From Cinnamomum chago (taxonomy: Eukaryota; Streptophyta; Magnoliopsida; Laurales; Lauraceae), in assembly GCA_038049695.1 (NCBI GenBank), contig CP142452.1:67399501-67463500 (forward strand): DNA of 64,000 bases, in the 5' to 3' direction. The position numbers and the translations under genes were made by a program. The notes beneath the pieces are model-generated. The model was not told the DNA's origin. It did no database searches and saw only the letters and a program-made list of their open reading frames with translations. Positions 44,347 through 56,828 of this stretch are shown one piece after another. Numbering within the stretch: position 1 is the first letter of the stretch; each line of letters begins with the position of its first letter.

Positions 44347-46265
44347 ACTGACGAGGTCTTTGATCACCGTTTCAGCTTCCACAGCTGCTTCCAGGAGTTC
44401 TCCCAGGTTCTTTGATTTGTTGCCGATGATCATGGAGCGGATTCTTGCTCTCATGTTGCTTCGGCAGATGTCGACCAGTGACGCTTGTGGCAGTACATCG
44501 GAGCATTTGTATGCCATTGCCTTCCACTTGTGAATGAAGTCATATGTTGACTCATTCTCTCCCTGTTTTAGGCTGCAGAGCTGAGCCATAGTAACAGGAT
44601 GATCCTCACCTTCGAAGTGGGTCAGGAAGCGTGTCTCCAGCATGGCCCAATTTTGAATGGAGTCCTCCGGCAGAGTGGAGTACCAATCAAAGGTCGTACC
44701 TTTTAGGGTACTTGCAAAGAGGCGGATTTTGAGGGCATCTTGATCCGCAATAGCTCCCGTCAGGATCTTGAAATGGATGACGTGCTGTCTGGCTGAACCT
44801 TTCCCCGTATATGTTTGGAGAGTAGGTTGCTTGAATTTTGTAGGGAACGGGACCAAGTCCATCCACAAGGGATATGGTGGCTTGATCCCATGCTCCTTTA
44901 GTGTATCCTCTTCTTTTGCTTTGACGAGGATATCGTCAACGTCCTTTTTGGTAAGGGCGCGTGACTCACTGTTTTCTGCATTTTCCTCGTCGCCTTGATG
45001 GCTCGGAGGAGCTTCATTGTTTTGTGGACGCTGAAGATTGAGAATTAGGTTCTCTATTAGAGTCTCTATCCTCTGCTGTCCTTGCTCCAGCTGCTGGATG
45101 CGTGCGGTTACGTCATCATGCGGCGGAGGTTGCTCAGCATTTGTGACCAGGATGTTCATTCCTCGAGAGTTGAATGAAGATATTGTCTTGGTGACTGAGC
45201 TGGAGCTCATCCTTTTAGATGAAGAGCTCGAAGAGTGGTTACTCTGATATCCTTGGCTTGAAGGAGCGGGAGAGTTTTCTTTATGTCTTCGTGTCCGGGA
45301 GACGCTGCGAGTCACCGGACGCCTGACATGGATTTTAGTTGCTGACTTCTGGCGTCTTCTGGTTTTGCCAACCATATGAACAGCAACAACTTGGTCGGGT
45401 CTTTCTTTTTCGACCCATTTTTGGGAGACCTGAAGTGCAGAATCCTGGGTTCTTTGCTTCTCTAGTCTCTTTTGTCGATATGCCGCACGGCGGAGCATAC
45501 GACGAGCGATTTGGGCTTCAGTTAGCTTCGGCTGTGCTCTGGCAATGAAGGACGTAGTCCCTGGTGCGCAGCAGCCGAGCTTGTCTTCTTTGAAGACTGG
45601 CAGTGACAGGATCGGGACGCGGTCCTTTGCCTGTCGCAGCGAAGCTTTGAATTTGGCGAGTTCGGCTCCTGTTGAGAGGAAGGGTCGACTCGCAGGTGTG
45701 CAGGCCTTGGCAGGTTCTTGCGGAGGCCTTACGATACACGATTTGATTTTGGGCTTGTATGAGCAAGCCGGCTCGTGCTGAGTTAGTTTTGTTTGGCGGA
45801 GGGTAGGCTTCTCCTCTTTCATGTAAGCAAGAGGGTAGAATCGGTTCTCCTTTAGCGGGGCCAGGTAGACTGGCTTTGCAGATTTTTGTGACCTTCGCTA
45901 TTTGGGTGAAGGCCTTGGAGACCAAGTCTTTGAGCAGACCTGGTTTCTTGCTGGTTGAGGCTTTGCAGGAGCGCTACAGGCCTCAGGTTTTATGATGGTC
46001 GCCCTTGGTATCACCGTAGTGATACGTTGAGGGGAGGTTCTCTGCTTCTTGGCAGGTACGGTTTCTTCTGCAGGTAGTGGGAATGGTCCCAATGACCCGA
46101 AGACAATGGTCCGGGGAGTTGAGGTCGACTCGGTGTTTTCTGAGTTGCCGAGGGAAATGACGCTTCGGCAGCTGGCAGGGCGCTTGTAAGTGCGCTTGGT
46201 TTGTTTGTCTTGGAGCATGAGCTGGTACTTGTTCTCATCAAAGTTGATGGTTAATGAAGCTGCCA
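44347..46265 (-). pseudogene. Element B gag, truncated by internal deletion
   Basis: ATG at 46265 (MAASLTINF). The frame is open except for one TAG at about 45898, where element A has glutamine. It includes the basic proline-rich region, the ARIQQLEQGQQRIE segment and the gag domain (QHVIHFKILTGAI to DFIHKWKAMAYKC). The protein is about 97-98% identical by eye to element A's gag. It ends at the deletion junction near 44347, before the Cys/His cluster. B alone also keeps a 21-bp segment missing in A. Confidence 0.88.
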
Positions 46266-47965
46266 TTGTTAGTTTTTGGAAAACTTCTGAAACAAGACCA
46301 CATCCATTAGTAATCACAAGAATATAATGATTATAAATGGGAAAAAAAAGCAATCTATGGGTTTGCCTTTTCAGATCGCTCGAGGGATATGACCCAGGCG
46401 ACGTGAGGAGGGCAAAAACCATAGAGGGCACAATTGTTCTTATTGCAAGTATGGTGAGCCCCAAAATGAGCGTCCCAGTGACTGCTAGAAGCAATTGTAA
46501 ACCTAAATTCGACTTATCGCGAAGCAGGGCTTGCTCGAGATAAGAAGAATATAAGGTTGGAGTTTTACAAATGCGCCGGTCGCGAATACAGTAGACCCTG
46601 AAAGGGCGTACTAGCACCGCTAGACACAAATGTTGGAGATCGCATCCATGAGATGGGATTCTCTGTTTTTTAAATGTCAAAATGGATTCATCAAGGAGAG
46701 CATGTGGTATCCCAATCCAAAGACGGGCTCAACGATTTCCGCGAGCGCCAGTACCCCGGAAGGAACCACAATTTCTTGGATCCGAATCCAAAATGACAAG
46801 AGTTTTTTTTTTTGAAAGGCCAAGATCAGGTCCATCAAAGAGAGCAAATGACGTTCCAATCTGAACACGGGCTCAGCGGATAATCGCGAGCGCCAGTGCT
46901 CAGAAAGGAAGAGACCAAAATTTCTCAGATTTGAACCTGAAAATGACGAAAGTTTTTTTTTTTTTTAAGATTTTTTTTTTGAAAAGTTTTTTTTTTTTTT
47001 TTTTTTGGTTTTTACAATTTTTATTTGAAAGACAAGAGAGCACACATAGGCTTCCTAACCCGGTCTTATGAAATCACAATTGATAGAATTGCCCCCAGGT
47101 AAGGGTAGGATTACTTAATGAACCCGTTTGGAGGACCCTTGCCTCGAACAGTCAGGCTGTCTCCACACTTTGGACAAGGCTTTTCTTGATTCAACCGAGA
47201 TCAAAGAACGTAGTTGGTTTGGCCTTAGCGGTCTATGTCTTCTTTTTTTTTTGCTTTATTTTTACTAGACTCATTGAAGAGAAGCAATGATCCAAAACCT
47301 TAGTCGAACAGGCTCTACATTTCTGCAAGCGCGATGAATGATAGGACAGGATCAAAACCCCTCAATTTTGAATCCAAAACGAAAAGTTTTGATTTTTTTT
47401 TTTTGAAATTGTTTTTTTTTTTTAATTCTAATGAATTCATCAAAGAGAAACAATGATCCAAAACCTTTAGTCGAATAGGCTCAACATTTCTGCAAGCGCG
47501 ATGAACGATAGGATAGGGTCAAAACTTCTCAATTTTGAATCCAAGGCAAAGAAGTTTGCTTTTTTTTTTTTTTTTTTTTGAAGCTCCTTTGTTTTTTTTT
47601 TTTTTGAAATCTCTAACAGACTCATCGAAGAGAAACAATGGCCCAATCCCCGATCCAAGCCGGTCTCAGCGGATAATCGCGAGCGCCAATGCCCAGAAAG
47701 GAAAGGATCAAAGTTGCTCAATTTTGAATCCAAAACGAGAAATCTGAACTTTTTTTTTTTTTTTTGAAAAGAGAAAGAATGGAAATAGATTGAAAGAATT
47801 TGAAATTTCCAAAAAATCCCATCTCATGCGAAATCCAACATAGGCCACCAGCCAAAAAGTAGCCAAAGAATTCGGAAAAGAAACATAAGCAAAGATATAA
47901 TATGCGAATATTTCAATTCCGAGCATCCGGTGTTCTCAAGTAAACGGGTCCCACCAGGTATGCCA
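46266..47965 (-). other. Element B leader, repeat-rich and non-coding
   Basis: Several diverged units with AAATGTTGAGCC-like strings and oligo-T tracts (plus-strand view, for example 46976, 47389 and 47561). They correspond to the tandem array of element A's leader but are more degraded. No gene seen. Confidence 0.7.
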
Positions 47966-47966
47966 G
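47946..47966 (-). other. Primer-binding site of element B
   Basis: Minus strand TGGCATACCTGGTGGGACC, beginning two to three bases inside the LTR end. Confidence 0.7.
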
Positions 47967-47968
47967 CT

Positions 47969-50900
47969 TGATGGTCCCGGCTTTTCTCTTTTTCCAAAGC
48001 TGCCTCCGCCCCGGGGCTGACGGGGTACGGTGGAGGGAAAGAAAGGAAAAGCGGGCATCAGTTTTTTTGTACGGGTATGCCAGATTTTCTATTCTACTTG
48101 GAATTTAGAGTGGTGATCCGGAGATTCACCTTCACAAGTAGAAAAGGAAATCAACTTTTTTCCATCTTTCCATTGCACACATATTTTTAAAGAAAAGAGA
48201 CAAGGTTTGTTTTTTAAATGCCGTGAGAGGCGGTTTTCTTTGTTTGTCGTGAAAGGCGATTTACAAATCTTATCAATAATGAAAGACAAGAGATGTGATT
48301 TTTTTTTGTCTCTTTATAAAAAAATACAATGCAACAGAAAAGAAAGAAAAGGAATCTAACTTCTCATGCGATTGTGGGGGACCCGTTCAGATCGACGGTC
48401 TCGAGTTATGTATGGACTCCGCCATCGTCCTTCAGATGAGAACTTTAATGCTTGATTTCTTGGCTTGGCTCCAACCTCAGATTTTTAGAGGATAAGGACC
48501 AAGGTAAGGTCCTATATCCAGTAAAAAGCCGAGTAGACGGGCTGAAAAGCCGCATCTAGCCATGTTGGATAGAAGGAGAGGTGGCCTTTGGGGGGGTGCC
48601 CCCCCCCCCCCCCCCAAGGAGCTTTGATCACCTTGTAGTGCGGGCTGCTGCAGAATTCCGACAGAGGTTTCTCTCTCTCTGAGCTTCTGTATCTCTAGAG
48701 CAGGAATTGCTGATGTTTTCGATCCCCGGAATGCTTGGAGGGGACTCCTATTTATAGGCTTTTGGTGGCTTTTAGGAGTGGTTTATGGTCATTTATGGCA
48801 ATTATGGCAATAAAGCCAAGTTATGGGAGGAGTTACAGGTTTAATTGCTTTTTGTTTTGTAACTCCTGACCCTTGGATTTCATTGGCCAAAGGAGAGTCA
48901 TGGGCATTAAGTTGCCTTTAATCTCCAATATGTTAGGAGTTTCATGGCTTGAATGCCATGATTGCTTGGACTTGTAACTCCTAAACGGAGGCTTCTGATT
49001 GGGCCGTCCAAGATAATGGGTTAATGACCGCATTAACTTGCCATAAACGGGCCAATTGATAGCATTAAGTGGCCGCTTTGGTAGCTGAAGAGTCGCGGGC
49101 GATGTCGCATCCTTTGGGATTCTTCTTGCGATGATCACCAATGGACCCACATACCATTTGATGTCGGATGGTGATCCAATTTCAGACATTAGTTGATGTC
49201 AGCGGGCCAGCAACATCTGTCCAGTCGATTTCGCGATCGGGGGGCAGAAAGGGTGCTTTCTTGGTTAGCCGTTTGACGATCTTGAGGCGTCCGATGATGA
49301 TCTAATGATTCCAGTGATGGATCCGTGATGTTGAAGAAGATCGACAGATATCATGCACAAAAAATCAGATTTTGGAAAAATCATAGGGGCCAATCAACTC
49401 GAAACGCGAAAAATACCCGAAAAACGGGGTTTTTAGGCGAGGTCCGGCGGCCCGGACCTCCATGGTCACCGGCGACCATGCACCATGGTCGCTGGCGACC
49501 ATGGGGTTTGTGCCCCATGGTCGGCCGTCTTCTAGTCGCCTTTTCTTCGTCGTTTTTCGTCCGTTTTCGCTTCTGTTTTCTCCTGCATTTTTCTTGGAAT
49601 TTCCTCTCATTTATTGGCTGGATTTCCCTCAAGAAAACCTGACGAGAAGCCGTGCAAATCGGATCGCAAAGTTTCCCATTTTCTGAGAAGCCGAAAACTT
49701 TGCTGTGGAGAACTGCCGATTTTTTGTCAAGCGTCGAAACTAGGTCAAACGATGTCGAAATGACTTGAAATTCGACGTGTAGCTTCTTGAGCAGTAGACG
49801 AGACCAACCATAGGCTTTTGTTCAGGTTTTGAAGCCGTTTGCGGGCCCGCAAATGCTTGAGTTGATTTCACCGCGAGGGAAATGCCGAGCTTTGACTTTG
49901 GGTCAAACGATGTCCGATTGACCTGAAATTTGATGGGTAGCTTCCCCATCAGTAGATAGGACCAACCATAGGCTTTCGTTTGAGTTTTGAAGCCATTTGG
50001 AGTCATGCAAATGCTTGACTTTGATTTCACTGCGAGGGAAATGCCGAGCTTTGACTTTTGGTCAAACGATGTCCGATTGACCTGAAATTCGACGTGTGAC
50101 TCCCTCAACAGTAGATAAGACCAACCATAGGCTTTCGTTTGAGTTTTGAAGCCATTTGGAGTCATGCAAACGCTTGACTTTGATTTCATTGCGAGGGAAA
50201 TGTCGAGCTTTGACTTTGGGTCAAACGATGTCCGATTGACCTGAAATCCGACGTGTGACTCCCTCATCAATAGATAAGACCAACCATAGGCTTTCGTTTG
50301 AGTTTTGAAGCCGTTTGGGGTCATGCAAACGCTTGACTTTGATTTCACTACGAGGGAAATGCCGAGCTTTGACTTTTGGTCAAACGATGTCCGATTGACC
50401 TGAAATTCGACGTGTGACTCCCTCATCAGTAGATAAGACCAACCATAGGCTTTCATTTGAGTTTTGAAGCCATTTGGAGTCATGCAAACGCTTGACTTTG
50501 ATTTCACTGCGAGGGAAATGCCGAGCTTTGACTTTTGGTCAAACTATGTCCGATTGACCTGAAATCCGACGTGTGACTCCCTCATCAGTAGATAAGACCA
50601 ACCATAGGCTTTCGTTTGAGTTTTGAAGCCATTTGGAGTCATGCAAATGCTCACCTTTATTTCACCGCGAGGGAAATGCCGAGCTTTGACTTCTGGTCAA
50701 ACGATGTCCGATTGACCTGAAATTTGATGGGGAGCCTATTGGAGTCCTTTTGAGATGATCCACAAGCTCCGAATTGGGTGCCATGGTCCCGGGGTGCTCC
50801 GCCGCCGGTAGGCTTTGATTTTGTTGTTGGAGAGTTGATGATGGGTCAAACAATGCTGGTTTGACTTGAAACTTGACATGTAGCCTTTCGGAGGTATTTT

Positions 50901-51180
50901 GAGACCATCCGTAGGCTCTGATCGAAGATTTGGGGTCTTCGACACTATTGCCGCCAGGAGCTGCTGCTTAGCTGTTGGAGAAGTGAAGCTAGGCCAAATG
51001 ATATCGGAATGGCCCGAAACTTCATGTGTACCTCTCTTTTGGTTGTTTTGAGTGACCTTGCAGTTTTTGTTTGATTCTGACAAGATCTGATGCTTGAAGT
51101 AGCGCCTGCCTATTTTGGTAGGATGCGGCTCCGTGTAGCTTTTGGTGTGAAGAGGCAAAGTGACATTTTTGGTGTCAACA
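47969..51180 (-). repeat. Element B 5' LTR (3212 bp)
   Basis: Same ends as 34417-37667. It has about five copies of the 159-bp unit and a second copy of the palindrome block (49460-49504). The ~64-bp duplication of the 3' LTR is absent. TATAAATA on the minus strand at 48756-48749. Confidence 0.92.
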
Positions 51181-51185
51181 GCAAG
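51181..51185. repeat. Target-site duplication of element B, right copy
   Basis: GCAAG, matching 34412-34416. Confidence 0.92.
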
Positions 51186-53352
51186 GATCTTGCAGCACCT
51201 TGCTATAGAGCAAGAACAAGGTCGCATCAATCAGCTTCGTCACAACCCAGCACCGGAAGTTCCTGAAAATCTACAAGAATCTCCCCCGGTAACCCCGGAA
51301 AACGAAGAAAGATGTTGGATCGATGATCCTCCTACATCTGAGGACGAATCTGATTCCCAACAGTTCATCTTGGAGGCATCTTTCGTCAAAGTTACTTACA
51401 ATGCAATAGCTCAGGATGATAATTCCTCACCTTCTCAGGCTTCGTCTCCTGGAACAGTGACATCGGAACTCAAACCTCTTCCGACTGATCACCTTGAAGA
51501 AATTCCAGCCAGTGAAATCTTCTTCAGAGAAAATCCGGTCAATTGGTCCCAAATGCCCGATCTCATCGGTGATGTCTGGACCGACAAAATATTCGATAAA
51601 GAAGGGAAGTTGCTGGATGTTGTTCTGGACTTGCTCCCGGAAAATGCTCCATGCAACACAATTACTGAAGATGGCAATGCTGACACAGAGACATCTTCAG
51701 CAAATGAGAAGGAACAACCCCTCGATCTCGAGGGTGATCTTCCAAACAAAGACCCTTCTCCAGAAGCTCTTGAAGTTGGTAGAGGTACCCGTTCTGGCCG
51801 GGATTACCACAAAAACTACAACCAACCTTCTGCTTCTTATGTAAATCCTTCGGGAAAACAGGCTGTAAACGCCCCTAGTGGTAAGAATAATGAAAGTGCA
51901 GGCCCCAAGGAGGCTTTCAAGTACGACTTGATTCAGCACTTCAAACACATACCTGCACGTCTGCACATCCTAGACTTATTACGAATGTCACCACAGACTC
52001 GTGATAGTCTCATTTCAGAACTACAAATGCTGGATGCGGATGTCGACAAACATGCCCCACAAGTCCTACAAATTGAAATGGACTATAGGGTCAAAAAATC
52101 AAAAACTCCTTCAAAAGGAGAAAAGAAGAAAACTGAGGGATCCTGCATCGAATGCCTCTCGGTTCAAAACGCAGCAAGTGGAACCATCGCCTTCACCAAG
52201 GAAAACCTCTTGCTAGGCGAGACAAAGCACAACCGACCCCTGTACTTCACCGGGTACATCAAAGAGGTGCCACTACGCAGAATCCAGATCGATCCAGGTT
52301 CTGCACTCAACCTCATCTCCACTTCGGCACTCGAAGAACTGGGCATTCCGCCTAGCAAGCTGAGCCACACGTCTGTGTCCATCTTTGGATATGATGGCAG
52401 CGCTCAAAGGCCGATCAGCAAAATCAGGTTCAAGTTGCAAATCGGTGATCTTATCTCCGAGGTCACTGTCTATGCAATAAAGACCCCTTCATGCTACAAC
52501 ATCCTTCTCGGACGCCCCTGGATACACGAGAATGGTGTTGTCCCTTCGACTTTACATCAGTGCATCAAGTTCGTTGGCAATGACGGCTTGATACATCGAG
52601 TGTTTGCAGACAAAAAGCCCTTCAAAGGCAAAGAAGTCTATTTCGCAGATGCTCAGATGTACGAAGATGAAAAAGAAGAAAGGGAGGAAGACACAACACC
52701 CTTTGCCGAAAATCTCCAGAAAGACAAAGGCAAGGCTCCTCAGCAATCACCGGAAGAAAACAAACCCTCTATCAAAACCGAAGAGAATAATCAATCTCCC
52801 TTCATGGTCTCCCTCAAGTCTTCAAAGCCTCTGGTGATCACCACCAAAGCAAAGAAGACAAAACAAAAGGCTGGGCGCAAGTTTGTTGTCTCCTTCGTGT
52901 CTATCTTGCAAGACACGGATTCGGACTCAGAGCCAGAAGACGACACATCGTCAAGCCAAGCTGATGATCAACAAGTTCAGCCCGCTCTCACTCCGATGGA
53001 GACAACCGTTGACATAGAAGATCCGGTATCTGCTTCCTTCGTTGTTCCAGCAACATCAGCAGAAGAAAAGCCAATCTTCTTCCATAAATCGGGAGTTTCT
53101 TCATCAAATTCTTCGCTTGAACCTTTCCAAAATGAAGGTATGCCTCAATTATCCCTGTATAGTCCAATGGCACAAGCTATCATGAAGAAAATGGGCTACG
53201 ACGCTCAGAACCCAATCGGTTTGGGAGGCGGCCGTGGTATTATCACGCCATTGGAACCAACCCTGACCAAAAGTCAACTGGAAGGTTGGAAACCCCACCG
53301 CCACATAGAAAAGTCTTCACATGGGCTGGGGTATGATCCTGACGCCCCTTGA
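51186..53352 (+). pseudogene. Element A gag end and protease, with G-patch-like tail
   Basis: Continues the frame of 33308-34416. A long acidic linker is followed by an aspartic protease domain (about 52230-52590) with the active-site triad region IQIDPGSALNLIS (aspartate codon at 52291) and YNILLGRPWIH. After a charged linker there is a glycine-rich segment, IMKKMGYDAQNPIGLGGGRG (about 53178-53240), with GLGYDP near the end, resembling a G-patch. The protease cleaves gag-pol during particle maturation. The frame is open from 51186 to TGA at 53350. It is broken only by B's insertion and the upstream frameshift. Confidence 0.88.
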
Positions 53353-55790
53353 GACAGTTGACACAAAGGCTGCAAAGTCATCCTGCCGACCAAGCCTCAA
53401 CATCTCATATTAATGAAGACATCGATCTCCCTGGATATCTCTTTGAAGAGTTGACCGTCAAGGATCCAAGAAGTTCATCCAATTGGTACGATTCCTCTGA
53501 TGATGAAGAGGAATTGTCCGATAATACAGACACACGGTTCTCTGACCCAGAAGAACCACTGTCTCCAAAAGAAGTGCCCTACTTCGACCTAGTTTCAACA
53601 GGTGATTGGGACCATCTCATAGCAAATCTTGAGAAAAGTACCAATCAAGAAGACCCATGGACAAAAGCAGAGACGTAGTCTATAGATACCTTTGGAACTC
53701 CAGAAGGCTTTGTTGGGCTGGAAGCCTCCGAAAATATTGTGGAGGAACCACCTTCAAACCTTCCAACTGAAGATTCTGTTCAAAAGATAGACTTGGGAAC
53801 ACCTGATAACCTACGTCTTGTATTCATAAGCAAGAATATAAAGGATGATGAGTTACCCGAGTATATCGCGTTTCTTCATGAGTTCGTTGATTGTTTTGCA
53901 TGATCTTACGCTGAGATGCCTGGCTTAGACCCCAAAATAGCAGTCCACAAACTCAATCTTCAGAAAGATATCAAGCCTGTCAAACAAGGCCAAAGAAGGT
54001 TCCGTCCTGACGTGATGGACAAAATTGAACAAGAAGTTCAAAAACTCAAAAGCGCTGGCTTCATCCGTGAGGAACAGCATCCTGAATGGTTGGCCAACAT
54101 CGTCCCCGTGACAAAGAAAAATGGGCAAATCAGGGTCTGCATTGATTATAGAGACCTGAACAATGCATGCCCAAAAGATGAATTCCCGCTCCCTATACCA
54201 GAGGTGATGATCGACAACACCTGTGGGTTCGAGCGAATGACATTCATGGATGGCTTCTCTGGCTACAATCAGATAAAGATGCATCCTGAAGATGAAAAAC
54301 ACACAGCATTTCGAACCCCGTTTGGCGTGTATTGCTACACTGTCATGCCATTCGGTCTGAAGAATGCCGGCGCTACATATCAGAGGGCTATGATGAAGAT
54401 ATTCCAAGATATGCAGCACAAGACGGTCGAATGTTATGTCGATGACCTCGCCGTCAAAAGCAAAAGAAAAGAAGACCATCTCAAAGATCTTCGAGAAGTC
54501 TTCCTTCGACTTCGCAAACACAAACTGCGAATGAATCCCCTCAAATGCTTCTTCGGTGTTTCATCGGGTAAGTTTCTCGGATTCATAGTACGGAAAGCTG
54601 GCATAGAGCTTGACCCCATCAAAGTCAAGGCTATCCTAGAAATGCCATCTCCAAGAACCCTAAAACAATTAAAAGGGCTCCAAGGAAGATTGGCATACAT
54701 TCGACGGTTCATCTCCAACCTATCAGGGAAGTGCCGTCCATTCTCTCGGTTAATGAAGAAAGGTGTCGATTTTGTCTGGGATGCTGAATGTGAAGCCGCG
54801 TTCCAGGACATCAAGTCATACCTGACTAAACCTCCAGTGTTGGTTGCCCCCACAACTGGAAAACCATTCCTCTTGTACACAAGAGCCCTTGATTGTTCTT
54901 TAGGTGCTCTACTCGCACAAAAGAATGACGAGGGAAAAGAAGCTGCTCTATATTACCTTAGCCGCATGTTGATAGGTGCAGAGCATCGCTACTCTCCAGT
55001 CGAAAAAGAATGCTTGGCAGTGATGTTCGCCGTACAAAAACTGCGTCACTACCTGCTATCCAACACAGTGTACCTGATTTCGAGGATCAACCTCCTAAAG
55101 GTCCTTGTCACAAAAGCAGGTTCTCTCAATGCCCGACTGGCAAAATGGTCCATCCTCCTGTCACAATTTGACATTAGGTATGTACCACAAAAAGCAATCA
55201 AAGGCCAAGCTCTAGCAGACTTCCTCGCGAAGCATCCATTGCCTAAAGATTCTCCACTCAGGGATGACCTCCCAGACGAACCGGTCTACAGTGTGGAGAC
55301 TTCCTTATCAAATGCTTCCTGGCACATGTACTTCAATGGCGCAACCAGGACAAATGAAAAGGGAAATCAAATATCGGGAATTGGCATTCTCTTTGTTAGT
55401 CCCGACAAATACATGATTCCACATGCATTCTCGCTACTGGAGCCATGTTCAAACAATGCAGCTGAGTACCAAGCCCTCATTGTAGGATTGGAGCTCGCCC
55501 TTGAATCCGGCATCACTATGCTGGAAGCTTTTGGAGACTCTCAACTGATCGTCAACCAGATGAATCAGAAATTTGAAGTCAGGAAGCCCGATCTGTTGCC
55601 TTACTACAACAAGGCACAATCGCTTCGACAAAAGTTCGACATCTGTCACATCACCCACATCCTCAGAGGTGAAAACATTCGTGCAGATGCCCTGGCTGGA
55701 CTTGCTGCGTCTATGGCAATCCAAGAAGGGGAAAACATGCAAGTTACAGTGTATCAAAAAAGGATTCTCCCTCCTCTCAACACACATCGC
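53353..55790 (+). pseudogene. Element A pol: reverse transcriptase, RNase H and archaeal-type RNase H
   Basis: In a different frame from gag-pro, as if reached by frameshift or splicing. Stops lie at 53676 (TAG) and 53901 (TGA, where a tryptophan codon is expected in CFAxSYAEMPGL). From 53904 it is open. Reverse transcriptase has RVCIDYRDLNNACPKDEFPL, FMDGFSGYNQI, MPFGLKNAGATYQRAM and YVDD (54435-54446). The first RNase H covers about 54840-55230. The second (about 55315-55740) has NNAAEYQALIVGLELA and GDSQLIVNQM, but its first catalytic position reads YFNGA where family members have YFDGA. Integrase should follow; instead homology stops near 55790. Confidence 0.9.
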
Positions 55791-55794
55791 AACC

Positions 55795-56620
55795 GAATGA
55801 GCAAGGAGGCGACATTCCATCGATACTTGCAATACCATTCAGCAGGGAGGAGACTTTTAGTCGATACTTGCATTTTTGAAAACCAAAAACCTGGCTTTCA
55901 CGCCAAAAAACCGGTTTCCATGCCAAAAATCCGGCTTTCACGCCAAAAAACCAAAAACCTTGCTTTCACGCCAAAAACTCGGCTTTTATGCCAGAAATCA
56001 AAATTCGGCTTCCATGCCAACAAAACAAAACTTGGTTTTCAAAAAAAAAAAAATTGGCTTTCATGCCAAAAACAAAAAATCTGGCTTTCATGCAAAAAAG
56101 AAATTTCGGCTTTCATGCCAAAAACAAAATCTGGTTCTTACACCAAAAACAAAAACCAAAAAAAATTCGGCTTTCATGCCACAAACCAAATCTTGGCTCT
56201 CATGCCACAAAAAAAATCTTTGGCTCCCATGCCATCTCAAACTCGGCTTTTATGCCATTTTTTTTTTTTTTAAAAAATCGGCTTCTACGCCACAAAAACC
56301 GGCTTTCATGCCACCCCAAAAAATCGGCTTTCATGCCACCCCAAAAAATCGGCTTTCATGCCACCTTAAAATTCGGCTTTCATGCCATCTCAAAAAAAAA
56401 ATTGGCTCTCATGCCATCCCAAAATCTGGCGTTCACGCCACCAAAATCGGCTTTCATGCCACCTCAAAATTTCGGCTTCCACGCCATCCAAAATTTTGGC
56501 TCTCATGCCATAAACCCAAATTTCGGCTTTCATGCCATCTCGAAATTCGGCTTTCAAACCACACAAAAAAAAAAAAAAAAACCCAGGCTTTTGCCGTAAA
56601 ATCTGGCTTTCATGCCAAAA
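55795..56620. repeat. Element A 3' repeats (inverse of the element B arrays)
   Basis: A short remnant of the 120-bp higher-order repeat (55795-55875) joins a long array of CGGCTTTCATGCC units with A-rich spacers. Pol runs into it in frame, so the pol reading frame ends in repeat-encoded residues. Confidence 0.9.
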
Positions 56621-56828
56621 CAACCCTTTTGCCAAAAGATTTTCACAAAATGATAACCTTTTGATCAAAATTTTCAAACAAACATTCTCATCCAACCTTT
56701 GCTTATTTTCATCAAAAAGAATTTAAGTAAAAGGTACACAGAATACCAAAAATGTTTTACATAGATGTACAAAAAAAAAAAAAAAAAAAAAGAGAAAAGA
56801 AGAAAAGAGTTTGTTATAAATCAAGAGC

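Larger units (their letters stand above)
34417..51180 (-). mobile_element. Element B: nested, internally deleted Tat-type Ty3/gypsy element
   Basis: 16,764 bp inserted in reverse within element A's gag, flanked by GCAAG. Read on the minus strand: 5' LTR (51180-47969), primer site, leader, gag start, then a deletion straight into the end of integrase, 3' repeats, an opposite-strand gene, polypurine tract, 3' LTR (37667-34417). Protease, reverse transcriptase and both RNase H domains are gone, so it needed proteins from elsewhere to move. Its LTRs are very similar to each other, differing mainly in repeat copy number. Confidence 0.92.
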
